Below the pieces are notes generated by a model, which saw only the letters and a list, made by a program, of their open reading frames with translations, did no database searches and was not told the DNA's origin. From positions 91,199-155,198 of the forward strand of contig NZ_NEGE01000010.1 of the NCBI RefSeq assembly GCF_002135355.1: 64,000 nt of DNA. Reading direction: 5' to 3'. How positions within the stretch are numbered: position 1 is the stretch's first letter; every line of letters begins with the position of its first letter. A program made the translations under genes and the position numbers. Source of the stretch: Acinetobacter sp. ANC 4169. GTDB taxonomy: Bacteria; Pseudomonadota; Gammaproteobacteria; Pseudomonadales; Moraxellaceae. Positions 29,279 through 36,603 of the stretch are shown here, piece by piece.

Positions 29279-30562
29279 ATGAAAGATTTCACAAAGCCAC
29301 AATCTAAAGAAAAAACGATTGCGCTTGGATTTACCATCGGTGTCCATGTGGTGGCAATGACTGGCTTACTTTTTTTAGGCATGAGTAAACCACCTGAGCC
29401 TCCTAAAAAGATCACGACGGTTTTAGTTAAACCGGAAGATTTACTGCCGCCGCAACCTTTAGAGCAAACGGATTCAGTAGAAACTGCACATGAAAAAGTT
29501 GCTGAACAGGTGCAACAAACAGCCAAGCCAAGTGTGGAACCTGCTCCGGTTATTCCGGTTACTCAACCTACACCTCCGACACCAGCACCAAAACAACCTG
29601 ATACCAATAAAGCGGCTCAACAAGCCAAAGCCGCTGCTGAAGCAATGCAAAAAGCTGAGCAACAAGCTGCGGAAAATGCAAAAGTCGCTGCAGCAAATAA
29701 ATTAAAAGCCCAAGCTGAGGCAGCTGAAAAAGCCAATGCAAAAGCTGCGGCTCAAGCTAAGGCCGATGCTGCTGCAAAAGCGGAAGCAGATGCCAAACGT
29801 AAAGTAGATCAGGCTGAACGTGCGAAAGCAGAAAAAGTAAAAGCGGATGCATTAAGAAAGGCGGAAGCGGATAAACAGCGCGCTGAAACCGCGGCAAAAG
29901 CCAAAACTGATGCTGCAAATAAAGCCAAGGCTGAAGCGGTTGCAAAAGCGAAAGCCGATGCAGCTAACAAGGCAAAAGCTGACGCTGCTGCGAAGGCGAA
30001 AACTGACGCTGCGAATAAAGCCAAAGCGGATGCTGCTGCAAAAGCGAAAGCCGATGCGGCTAATAAGGCAAAAGCGGATGCTGCTGCAAAAGCTAAAATT
30101 GATGCTGCGAATAAAGCCAAAGCGGATGCTGCTGCAAAAGCGAAAGCAGACGCTGCAAATAAAGCTAAAGCTGATGCTGCGAATAAAGCGAAAGCCGATG
30201 CTGAAGCCAGAGAAAGAGCAGCGGAAGAAGCTAAAGCATCTGCAGCAAAACAGGCTGCGGAAGAAGCCGCGACTAAAAAAGCTGAAGCAAAGAAAATTGC
30301 ATCATCTGCGAAACGTGATTTTGAAAATAAAATTAAACGAGCATGGGATATTCCAAGTGGTTCATCAGGTCAAAAAGCTACTGCCCGCGTGACTTTAAGT
30401 GATAGCGGTTCAGTTCAATCGGTGATTGTAAATTCTAGTGATCCAGACATGAAAGCCAGTGTGGAAGCAGCCGTTCGGTCAGCAGCTCCCTACCCAATGC
30501 CTTCTGACCCAGATGCACGCCGTGAAGCAAGAACCTTTACTTCAACCTTTACCGCAAAATAA
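29279..30562 (+). CDS. tolA: TolA, trans-periplasmic linker of Tol-Pal
   Basis: 427 residues. N-terminal membrane anchor (about 15-36, KTIALGFTIGVHVVAMTGLLFLGM), a Pro-rich segment (about 80-105), a long Ala/Lys helical domain II, and the C-terminal TolA III domain (KRDFENKIKRAWDIPSG..., VNSSDPDMKASVEAAVRSAAPYPMP) that contacts Pal and TolB. Domain II contains twelve consecutive octads of the form KADAANKA or KADAAAKA (residues 209-304). A terminator follows, separating it from tolB-pal. Confidence 0.96.
   Translation: MKDFTKPQSKEKTIALGFTIGVHVVAMTGLLFLGMSKPPEPPKKITTVLVKPEDLLPPQPLEQTDSVETAHEKVAEQVQQTAKPSVEPAPVIPVTQPTPPTPAPKQPDTNKAAQQAKAAAEAMQKAEQQAAENAKVAAANKLKAQAEAAEKANAKAAAQAKADAAAKAEADAKRKVDQAERAKAEKVKADALRKAEADKQRAETAAKAKTDAANKAKAEAVAKAKADAANKAKADAAAKAKTDAANKAKADAAAKAKADAANKAKADAAAKAKIDAANKAKADAAAKAKADAANKAKADAANKAKADAEARERAAEEAKASAAKQAAEEAATKKAEAKKIASSAKRDFENKIKRAWDIPSGSSGQKATARVTLSDSGSVQSVIVNSSDPDMKASVEAAVRSAAPYPMPSDPDARREARTFTSTFTAK
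29903..30190 (+). repeat. 24-bp tandem repeat array in tolA (12 units)
   Basis: Twelve 24-bp units encode the octads K(A/T/I)DAA(N/A)KA. The N and A versions mostly alternate, giving a 48-bp higher-order unit. Codons vary between units (GCT/GCG/GCA), so slippage is not very recent for all of them. The unit count is a likely strain-variable feature. Confidence 0.85.
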
Positions 30563-30570
30563 AACCTAAA

Positions 30571-30604
30571 CCGCATCAATTTTCGATTGATGCGGTATTT
30601 TTTG
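30571..30604 (+). terminator. Terminator between tolA and tolB
   Basis: CCGCATCAAT-TTTCG-ATTGATGCGG, followed by TATTTTTT. A strong hairpin 9 bp after the tolA stop; tolB-pal therefore needs its own promoter in 30605-30765. Confidence 0.87.
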
Positions 30605-30765
30605 ATCTTTAAACTATGGATTCAAGAAATAGATGAAATTTTCGTCACTTTTCACAGTCTAATAACAGTTTAGTCATCATGATGTGCTTCCAATCATTCA
30701 AAATCATGCCATTATGTGACACAAGCAAATTCACAATAATTTACATCTTTTAGAGTACGTAGCAG

Positions 30766-32052
30766 ATGATGGAAATGACGCGTAAACATCTACTTTGCCT
30801 GACCATTTTGACCGCTTTAAGCCCGGTATTTGCCACGCAATCCTATGCACAATTGCATCTGGAAATTGCCAAGGCCCCTGAAGAAGCGCCAAAGATTGCC
30901 ATTATTCCGTTTAATAATGATCAAAGTATTTATCCAATCGTCGAAAACGACCTGAACCGTTCAGGTAAATTTAGCAGTGCTTCAAAGAACCTCCCTGCAA
31001 CAGCGAGTATGAATACTCCAAATGCTGAAGCATGGAAAGCTGCCGGGGTTCCTTATGTAGTGACCGGTACAGTAAAAGCCACGGATAATGGCAGTTTTGA
31101 AGTTCATTATCAGCTTTATGATGTAGAAAAACAGCAGTATCTATTAAATGAATTATTGACTGTCCCTGCGTCACGTATCCGCCAAGCCGGACACATGATC
31201 AGTGATGCAATTTATCAGGCATTAACCGGTATTCCTGGCGATTTTAGCGGTCGTATTGCCTATGTACTACGTAACCCTGCAACCCCTGAACAGCGCTATA
31301 CCCTACAAATTGCCGATACCGACGGTGAACAGCCAAAAACCATTCTAACTTCCCGTGATCCGATTCTGTCACCAGCCTGGACCCCAGACGCGAAAAAAAT
31401 TGCTTACGTTTCATTTGAAACCAAACGTCCAGCCATTTATGTACAGGACCTGGCTACAGGAAAACGTGAAAAACTGGCCAGTTTCCGTGGGCTAAATGGT
31501 GCACCGAGCTTCTCACCGGATGGCAAAAGCATGCTGTTTACAGCTTCTATGCATGGCAATCCTGAAATCTATCAAATGAATCTGGATACGCGTGAACTAC
31601 AGCGTATGACCAATGACAGTGCCATTGACACTGAAGCACGTTATGCTCCAGATGGTAAATCTTTTATTTTCACCTCTGACCGCGGTGGTTCACCACAAAT
31701 CTATACCTATAGTTTTGCTAATGCTTCGGCAAAACGCCTAACCTTCCGTGGAGCATTTAATGCCCGTGGTACATTAAGTGCTGATGGTAAAAAAGTTGCA
31801 CTGGTCCATCGTCCAAGCGGTAGTAATTACAAAGTTGCCATTCAGGACATCAACACTGGTATTACCAACATTCTTACCCCGACTAGTCTGGATGAGTCAC
31901 CAAGTTTCTCGCCAAATGGTCAAATGGTGGTCTATGCAACCCGTGAAGGAAATCGTGGTTTATTGTCGATCATGTCACTGGATGGTCGTTTCCGCATGAA
32001 TTTACCAAGTGAACAGGGCGAAGTTCGTGAACCAGCCTGGGCACCTAAATAA
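30766..32052 (+). CDS. tolB: TolB, periplasmic beta-propeller
   Basis: 428 residues, Sec signal peptide (MMEMTRKHLLCLTILTALSP ... cleaved near TQSYA). The N-terminal alpha/beta domain runs to about 150. A six-bladed propeller follows with repeated WD40-like beta-propeller motifs: SPAWTPDAKKIAYVSFE, APSFSPDGKSMLFTAS, EARYAPDGKSFIFTSD and SPSFSPNGQMVVYATRE. Interacts with Pal and TolA III. pal follows in the same direction after 56 bp. Confidence 0.96.
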   Translation: MMEMTRKHLLCLTILTALSPVFATQSYAQLHLEIAKAPEEAPKIAIIPFNNDQSIYPIVENDLNRSGKFSSASKNLPATASMNTPNAEAWKAAGVPYVVTGTVKATDNGSFEVHYQLYDVEKQQYLLNELLTVPASRIRQAGHMISDAIYQALTGIPGDFSGRIAYVLRNPATPEQRYTLQIADTDGEQPKTILTSRDPILSPAWTPDAKKIAYVSFETKRPAIYVQDLATGKREKLASFRGLNGAPSFSPDGKSMLFTASMHGNPEIYQMNLDTRELQRMTNDSAIDTEARYAPDGKSFIFTSDRGGSPQIYTYSFANASAKRLTFRGAFNARGTLSADGKKVALVHRPSGSNYKVAIQDINTGITNILTPTSLDESPSFSPNGQMVVYATREGNRGLLSIMSLDGRFRMNLPSEQGEVREPAWAPK

Positions 32053-32108
32053 CAATTTGATCGAATAAATTTTATTAATCTAAAGCAATGATAATCATGG
32101 AGATAAAG

Positions 32109-32678
32109 ATGAAAGCAGTTCAATTATTGGTTCTTCCAGTTCTGGCAACAGCCTTGGTGATGACTGGATGTGCCAGCCGCAAGCCTGCCGCTGAAATTCA
32201 AGCAGGACAAAACCCGAGTGAAGCGACTACCGTAAATACTGAAGGCTTAAGTGAAGATGCTGCCTTGAATGCACAAAACCTGGCAGGTGCATCATCTAAA
32301 GGTGTGACTGCGGCAAATAAAGCATTTTTAGCCAAGCGCGTGGTTCACTTTGACTATGACAGCAGCGAATTGTCAAACGAAGACTATCAAACCCTTCAGG
32401 CACATGCGCAATTCCTTGTCGCCAATGCCAATTCAAAAGTGGCTTTAACAGGTCATACCGATGAACGCGGCACACGTGAATACAATATGGCTTTGGGTGA
32501 GCGTCGTGCCAAAGCAGTAGAAAGCTTCCTGATTACCAATGGCGTTGCTGCAACCCAATTGGAAGCGGTAAGCTATGGTAAGGAAATGCCAATCAATGCA
32601 GGTCATGACGAAAATGCATGGAAAGAAAACCGCCGTGTAGAAATTAACTACGAAGCAGTTCCGCCATTATTAAAATAA
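32109..32678 (+). CDS. pal: Pal, peptidoglycan-associated lipoprotein
   Basis: An outer-membrane lipoprotein linking the outer membrane to peptidoglycan. I take ATG 32109 (MKAVQLLVLPVLATALVMTGC), preceded by GGAGATAAAG; the ORF extends seven codons further upstream to an ATG with no ribosome site. Lipobox LVMTGC, lipidated Cys21. After a low-complexity linker the OmpA-like domain includes HFDYDSSELSNED, LTGHTDERGTREYNMALGERRAKAV (peptidoglycan-binding residues) and ENRRVEINY. Probably cotranscribed with tolB. Confidence 0.96.
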   Translation: MKAVQLLVLPVLATALVMTGCASRKPAAEIQAGQNPSEATTVNTEGLSEDAALNAQNLAGASSKGVTAANKAFLAKRVVHFDYDSSELSNEDYQTLQAHAQFLVANANSKVALTGHTDERGTREYNMALGERRAKAVESFLITNGVAATQLEAVSYGKEMPINAGHDENAWKENRRVEINYEAVPPLLK

Positions 32679-32689
32679 TGGTTCTGATA

Positions 32690-32718
32690 AAAAAGCGCTC
32701 AAGTTGAGCGCTTTTTTT
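32690..32718 (+). terminator. Rho-independent terminator after pal
   Basis: AAAAGCGCTCAA-GTT-GAGCGCTTTTTTT, directly after the pal stop. It also faces the convergent small gene at 32736. Confidence 0.9.
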
Positions 32719-32735
32719 ATATCTTACCAAGAATT

Positions 32736-32930
32736 TTAAACCTTTTCAGATTCATTAGATTCTTCTTTTGGATGTTGCATGGATTCAATCAGATCGTGCT
32801 TATTGAATTCTTTATATTCCGCTTTCGCTTCATAGCCTTTCCAGGCTTCTTTCACTTTTTCGGCAGAAATATCATCTAAATTCATAGCTTCATTTGGCGT
32901 TGGAGTCGCATCAAACTTTTGCGTTGTCAT
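32736..32930 (-). CDS. Small acidic soluble protein (64 aa)
   Basis: From ATG 32930 (GGAG about 9 bp upstream): MTTQKFDATPTPNEAMNLDD, then VKEAWKGYEAKAEYKEFNKHDLIESMQHPKEES. The ORF can be extended 19 codons upstream (MENAMLRF...), but that start has no ribosome site. Highly charged, no membrane helix or Cys. Family not recognised. Pal terminator faces it. Seems a real gene because of the ribosome site and coding-like composition. Confidence 0.65.
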   Translation of the reverse strand: MTTQKFDATPTPNEAMNLDDISAEKVKEAWKGYEAKAEYKEFNKHDLIESMQHPKEESNESEKV

Positions 32931-33116
32931 AACTGTGCTCCTATCACGTTTTCCATAACCTATAAATCTCAACATAGCATTTTCCACAGAACTTACAAGA
33001 GTAAAATCGCGACAAATAGTCGAGTTTAATTGTTCTTTTGCTGCATTCTCATCTAAAATAGTTGCCCATATTCTTTTGATAAGTTTTTATCATTTTCTAC
33101 TTGGAGTTTTCCTGTC

Positions 33117-34091
33117 ATGTCATACCTCACCCTTTCCCAATATTTACAACAACAAAACGGGAATCTGACACCTGAGCTAGCTCAAGTTATTGAAACAATT
33201 GGTAATACATGTAAAGACATCGATCAATTATTGCAAAAAGGTGCTTTAGCTGGCGTTCTAGGTAGTGCACAACACGAAAATGTTCAAGGTGAAGAACAAA
33301 AGAAACTGGACGTTATTTCAAATGATTATTTAATTGATGCGTTAAAAGTACATGCTGAAGTTGGCGGTTTAGCATCTGAAGAATTAGATGAATTCACTCC
33401 TGCCCAAGAAAATGGTAAATATCTTGTATTGTTTGACCCGTTGGATGGTTCTAGCAACATCGACATCAACATGTGTGTAGGTACTATTTTCTCAATCCTG
33501 CCTGCAAAACATGCTGTAACACAAGCTGAAGACTTCTTGCAAGCAGGTACTAACCAGGTTGCAGCAGGTTATGTGCTCTATGGTCCATCTACCATGATGG
33601 CGCTTACGGTGGGTGCTGGGGTGGTATTCTTTACTTTTGACCCTGAAACCAAAGAATTCTTGCTCACTAAAGATGCCATTACCGTTGCTGCTGATACTAA
33701 AGAATATGCCATCAATGCCTCTAACCAGCGTCACTGGGAAGCGCCGGTAAAACGTTATATCGACGAATTACTTGCAGGTAAGACAGGCCCGCGTGAAAAA
33801 GACTTTAACATGCGTTGGGTGGCGTGTATGGTGGGTGATATTCACCGCATTCTTTGCCGTAGCGGTATCTTTATGTACCCATATGACACTAAAGATCCGA
33901 AAAAAGCCGGCCGTTTACGTTTAATGTATGAAGCAAACCCGATGAGTATGCTGATGGAACAGGCAGGCGGCGCATCTACAACTGGTCGTGTACGTATTTT
34001 AGAGATTCAGCCGACTGAACTTCATCAACGCGTACCTGTGGTGATTGGTTCTAAAAATGAAGTTGACCTCGTAACTCGCTACCATAATTAA
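33117..34091 (+). CDS. fbp: Fructose-1,6-bisphosphatase class I
   Basis: Converts fructose-1,6-bisphosphate to fructose-6-phosphate in gluconeogenesis. 324 residues. Metal and substrate motifs: DPLDGSSN (107-114), [56 protein letters not shown]-like segment [13 protein letters not shown], and [18 protein letters not shown]. Ribosome site GGAG 12 bp before ATG. Essential for growth of glycolysis-poor Acinetobacter on organic acids (general knowledge). Confidence 0.97.
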   Translation: MSYLTLSQYLQQQNGNLTPELAQVIETIGNTCKDIDQLLQKGALAGVLGSAQHENVQGEEQKKLDVISNDYLIDALKVHAEVGGLASEELDEFTPAQENGKYLVLFDPLDGSSNIDINMCVGTIFSILPAKHAVTQAEDFLQAGTNQVAAGYVLYGPSTMMALTVGAGVVFFTFDPETKEFLLTKDAITVAADTKEYAINASNQRHWEAPVKRYIDELLAGKTGPREKDFNMRWVACMVGDIHRILCRSGIFMYPYDTKDPKKAGRLRLMYEANPMSMLMEQAGGASTTGRVRILEIQPTELHQRVPVVIGSKNEVDLVTRYHN

Positions 34092-34145
34092 TTTTTTATA
34101 GCGGAAGTAAGTCCTGATGACTTGCTTCCGTGGATTTGATCTCCC

Positions 34146-34922
34146 ATGCCTACTATTTTTCTAGAATCAAAAGATAATCCTAAAATTAAGCATTTACGCG
34201 GCTTAATTGAGCAAAATTCATATCGTAAAAAACAAGGCCAAACTGTACTTGAAGGCACCCATTTATGTTTGGCCTGGTTAGCAGAAGATAGAAAAATCAA
34301 ATCTATTTTTACCACCGAACAGGCACTCAATCATCCCGATTTTGACCGGATTGCAGAACAATACCAAGGTGCAGTGTTTATCATTAGTGAGTCTTTATAT
34401 AAAGACTTGAGTACCTTAGGCACTACCCTTGCATGTCTTGCCATTGTCGATTTACCCAGTTCACGCCATGCCCTCGATTTTACAGCTGACACCTTGATTC
34501 TGGAAAATATCCAAGATCCGGGCAATGTCGGTACTTTGCTCCGCTCTGCAGCTGCAGCAGGTATTCAGCAAATTGTCTGTACCAAAGGTTCAGCTTCACT
34601 GTGGTCGCCACGGGTACTGCGTGCCGGAATGGGTGCACATTTTTCCTTGCACACTTATGAAAATGTGACACTTGAAGATATTTTGGATCAATTCAAGATT
34701 CCTGTTTACGTGACCAGTTCACATGAATCAGAGAGCTTATATTCCAAGGATTTAACCAAATCCTGTGTCTGGATTTTAGGCAATGAAGGTCAAGGTGTTT
34801 CTGAATACGCCCTTGCACATGCACAAGCAGTTTCCATCCCTCAACCGGGTGGACAAGAGTCTCTAAATGTTGCTATTGCAGGGTCTATATGTTTCTTTGA
34901 AATGGTACGCCAACGCTTATAA
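34146..34922 (+). CDS. SpoU/TrmH-family RNA 2'-O-methyltransferase
   Basis: 258 residues: an N-terminal RNA-binding segment (SKDNPKIKHLRGLIEQNSYRKKQGQ) and a C-terminal SPOUT fold with the three motifs LENIQDPGNVGTLLRSAAAAGI, ILGNEGQGVSE and SIPQPGGQESLNVAIAGSICFFEM (knot, SAM binding). Methylates a ribose of rRNA or tRNA; the exact site is unknown. RlmB-like, but the N-terminus is not a clean RlmB match. It starts 54 bp after fbp in the same direction. Confidence 0.88.
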   Translation: MPTIFLESKDNPKIKHLRGLIEQNSYRKKQGQTVLEGTHLCLAWLAEDRKIKSIFTTEQALNHPDFDRIAEQYQGAVFIISESLYKDLSTLGTTLACLAIVDLPSSRHALDFTADTLILENIQDPGNVGTLLRSAAAAGIQQIVCTKGSASLWSPRVLRAGMGAHFSLHTYENVTLEDILDQFKIPVYVTSSHESESLYSKDLTKSCVWILGNEGQGVSEYALAHAQAVSIPQPGGQESLNVAIAGSICFFEMVRQRL

Positions 34923-35068
34923 ATCTGATCTTTCGTTACTTTATTTTAAACTTCCCTCATCCATGTTTAAAAATAGATTACACTAGAAAAATAATAATTT
35001 TTTTGTCAACCAAACCATTATTTCCTACGTTATAGATATATGAATATGGAAATAATGGTGGGTATCCA

Positions 35069-35704
35069 ATGACAGGATTTTCCATCTCTATGGATTCAGC
35101 ACCGAAGTCGTCTCAGTCGGAAAATTTAAGTACTCTGAAGAGTACGGCTGAACAACGCCTGAAAATTTTCATGCAGGATGTGACTGGACGTGCTTTAGTG
35201 ATGATGGAAAGTGCAACTCAGGGTCAACAAGGCATTGCGATGGATCTCGTGCAGGAAGCGTTCATTTCCTTGCATAAGGCATATGCAGATAAGTCGACTG
35301 ATGAGTGGTATCCCCTGTTTTACACCATCTTAAACCATAAACTGCAAGACTGGCGTAGAAAAGAAGTCCGCCGAGCACAACCTTTTTCTTTTTTTAAAAA
35401 GGTCAGCTTGGATGATGACGATATCGAACTGAATGATATTGTTGATGAAAGTACACCTAGTCCATTCGATTTTCTTGATCAAGCCGTGACTGCCGAAGAA
35501 ATACAGGAAGCTATCGCTCAGCTTCCTGTTCGCCAGCAACAAGCTTTCATGCTGCGTGCTTGGGAAGGTTTTGATACACACACGACTGCACAAATTATGC
35601 AATGCAGTGAAGGTAGTGTAAAAACCCATTATCACCGTGCTATTCAAGGTCTCCGAGCTTCTTTAGCACATTTGAATCCATATCGTGGAGGGTCATCCGA
35701 ATGA
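35069..35704 (+). CDS. ECF-type RNA polymerase sigma factor
   Basis: 211 residues. Sigma2 region (about 45-100): GIAMDLVQEAFISLHKAYAD and WYPLFYTILNHKLQDWRRKEVRR, the last being region 2.4. Sigma4 region (about 150-205): AIAQLPVRQQQAFMLRAWEGFDTHTTAQIMQCSEGSVKTHYHRAIQGL. A 40-residue acidic linker with the DDDDIELNDIVDE stretch sits between. Its stop overlaps the start of the putative anti-sigma gene (ATGA), a typical ECF operon. Target promoters unknown. Confidence 0.9.
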   Translation: MTGFSISMDSAPKSSQSENLSTLKSTAEQRLKIFMQDVTGRALVMMESATQGQQGIAMDLVQEAFISLHKAYADKSTDEWYPLFYTILNHKLQDWRRKEVRRAQPFSFFKKVSLDDDDIELNDIVDESTPSPFDFLDQAVTAEEIQEAIAQLPVRQQQAFMLRAWEGFDTHTTAQIMQCSEGSVKTHYHRAIQGLRASLAHLNPYRGGSSE

Positions 35705-36021
35705 AGCAAGATGATTTCTTAAAACAAGTTACTTCCAAACTCGATGGACTCGCACAACATCACAAAGCCAAACCTGCTGTGATGAATCATGTCATTGAAG
35801 AAATTCAAGCGCGAGAAACATCCCGTTATGGACTTTGGAAAATGTCAGGTTTTGCGCTTGCCGCTGCAATTGCAGGATTCGTGGTGTTCCCAAATTCCAT
35901 TGAAATGGCAACAAAACCTCAAAATCAAGTTGTGGTGACCCCAAAACTATCTCCGCAAATGGTTGAAGATTTGGAGATGCTCATGGTTTTAGGTGAGGAT
36001 AAGGTTCCACATGGCAGCTAA
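35701..36021 (+). CDS. Putative membrane anti-sigma factor
   Basis: 106 residues. A soluble N-terminus (MKQDDFLKQVTSKLDGLAQ..., about 1-45), then one membrane helix (LWKMSGFALAAAIAGFVVF, about 45-65), and a short periplasmic tail. No HxxxCxxC zinc motif. Its position, overlapping the ECF sigma start and followed by a DUF3106 gene, is the main argument for anti-sigma function. Sequence family not known to me. Confidence 0.7.
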   Translation: MKQDDFLKQVTSKLDGLAQHHKAKPAVMNHVIEEIQARETSRYGLWKMSGFALAAAIAGFVVFPNSIEMATKPQNQVVVTPKLSPQMVEDLEMLMVLGEDKVPHGS

Positions 36022-36415
36022 AAAATTAGCATTTGCTTTTTGTGCTCTCGGATTTTTACAAACCAGCTTTGCTGGCTTTGAACGTTTTTGGATTTTTTCC
36101 AAAGATGCTGACACACAAATAGCAGAAACTTGGGATACATTATCGGATAGTGAACAGCGCGCGCTTATTCAACGCTATCAATCACTTAAAGAAATACCTG
36201 AAGCACAAGGCACAACCCTACAGCAACGTATGGATTGGTTTACCCAGCTTCCAGAGCAAGAAAAACAAAAAATGCGTGAAACCTGGCAAAAAATGAGCAG
36301 CCAAGAACGTAAAGAGTTGGGTATCCGTATGCAAAAGGCAACACCGGAAGAACGACCTCTGATTCGCGCTGAATATATCAGTAAATATTTACAACCTCAG
36401 ACCGTCAGTCACTAA
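36011..36415 (+). CDS. DUF3106-like periplasmic protein
   Basis: From ATG 36011 (MAAKKLAFAFCALGFLQTSFA, a Sec signal), 134 residues; an upstream GTG at 35993 is less likely. The mature part has repeated short helices: WDTLSDSEQRALIQRYQSLKE, RMDWFTQLPEQEKQKMRETW and KMSSQERKELGIRMQKATPEE, matching the L.p.W..Ls..qr..l pattern of DUF3106. Overlaps the preceding gene by 11 bp. Probably a periplasmic sensor or effector of the sigma operon. Confidence 0.8.
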   Translation: MAAKKLAFAFCALGFLQTSFAGFERFWIFSKDADTQIAETWDTLSDSEQRALIQRYQSLKEIPEAQGTTLQQRMDWFTQLPEQEKQKMRETWQKMSSQERKELGIRMQKATPEERPLIRAEYISKYLQPQTVSH

Positions 36416-36426
36416 ATAACCATGAT

Positions 36427-36458
36427 AAACAATGGCTCTCAAAGAGAGTTATTGTTTT
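36427..36458 (+). terminator. Terminator of the sigma operon
   Basis: AACAATGGCTCTC-AAA-GAGAGTTATTGTT followed by T residues, 12 bp after the stop. The stem is imperfect (GG opposite TT). Confidence 0.8.
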
Positions 36459-36564
36459 TATTTTAATATTTAAGCTTTGTTATTTCTCAAACCACACTAT
36501 TTTATTTCAATCATTACCTATGATTATTCATTAATTTTCATAGTCATTAATAAAGTACATATAA

Positions 36565-36594
36565 TAAAAAAGCCTCATTAATGAGGCTTTTTTT
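36565..36594 (-). terminator. Terminator of the first rhombotarget-like gene
   Basis: AAAAAAGCCTCAT-TA-ATGAGGCTTTTTTT, 10 bp beyond the minus-strand stop at 36604. A/T tails on both sides. Confidence 0.88.
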
Positions 36595-36603
36595 ATTAGG
36601 GTA

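Noticed and set aside
29809..30120. Antisense Ala-rich ORF inside tolA
   Set aside because: Mirror of the KADAA repeats; repetitive DNA leaves several frames open.
29910..30392. Lys/Leu/Arg-rich ORF inside tolA
   Set aside because: Shadow frame of the same repeat, not a gene.
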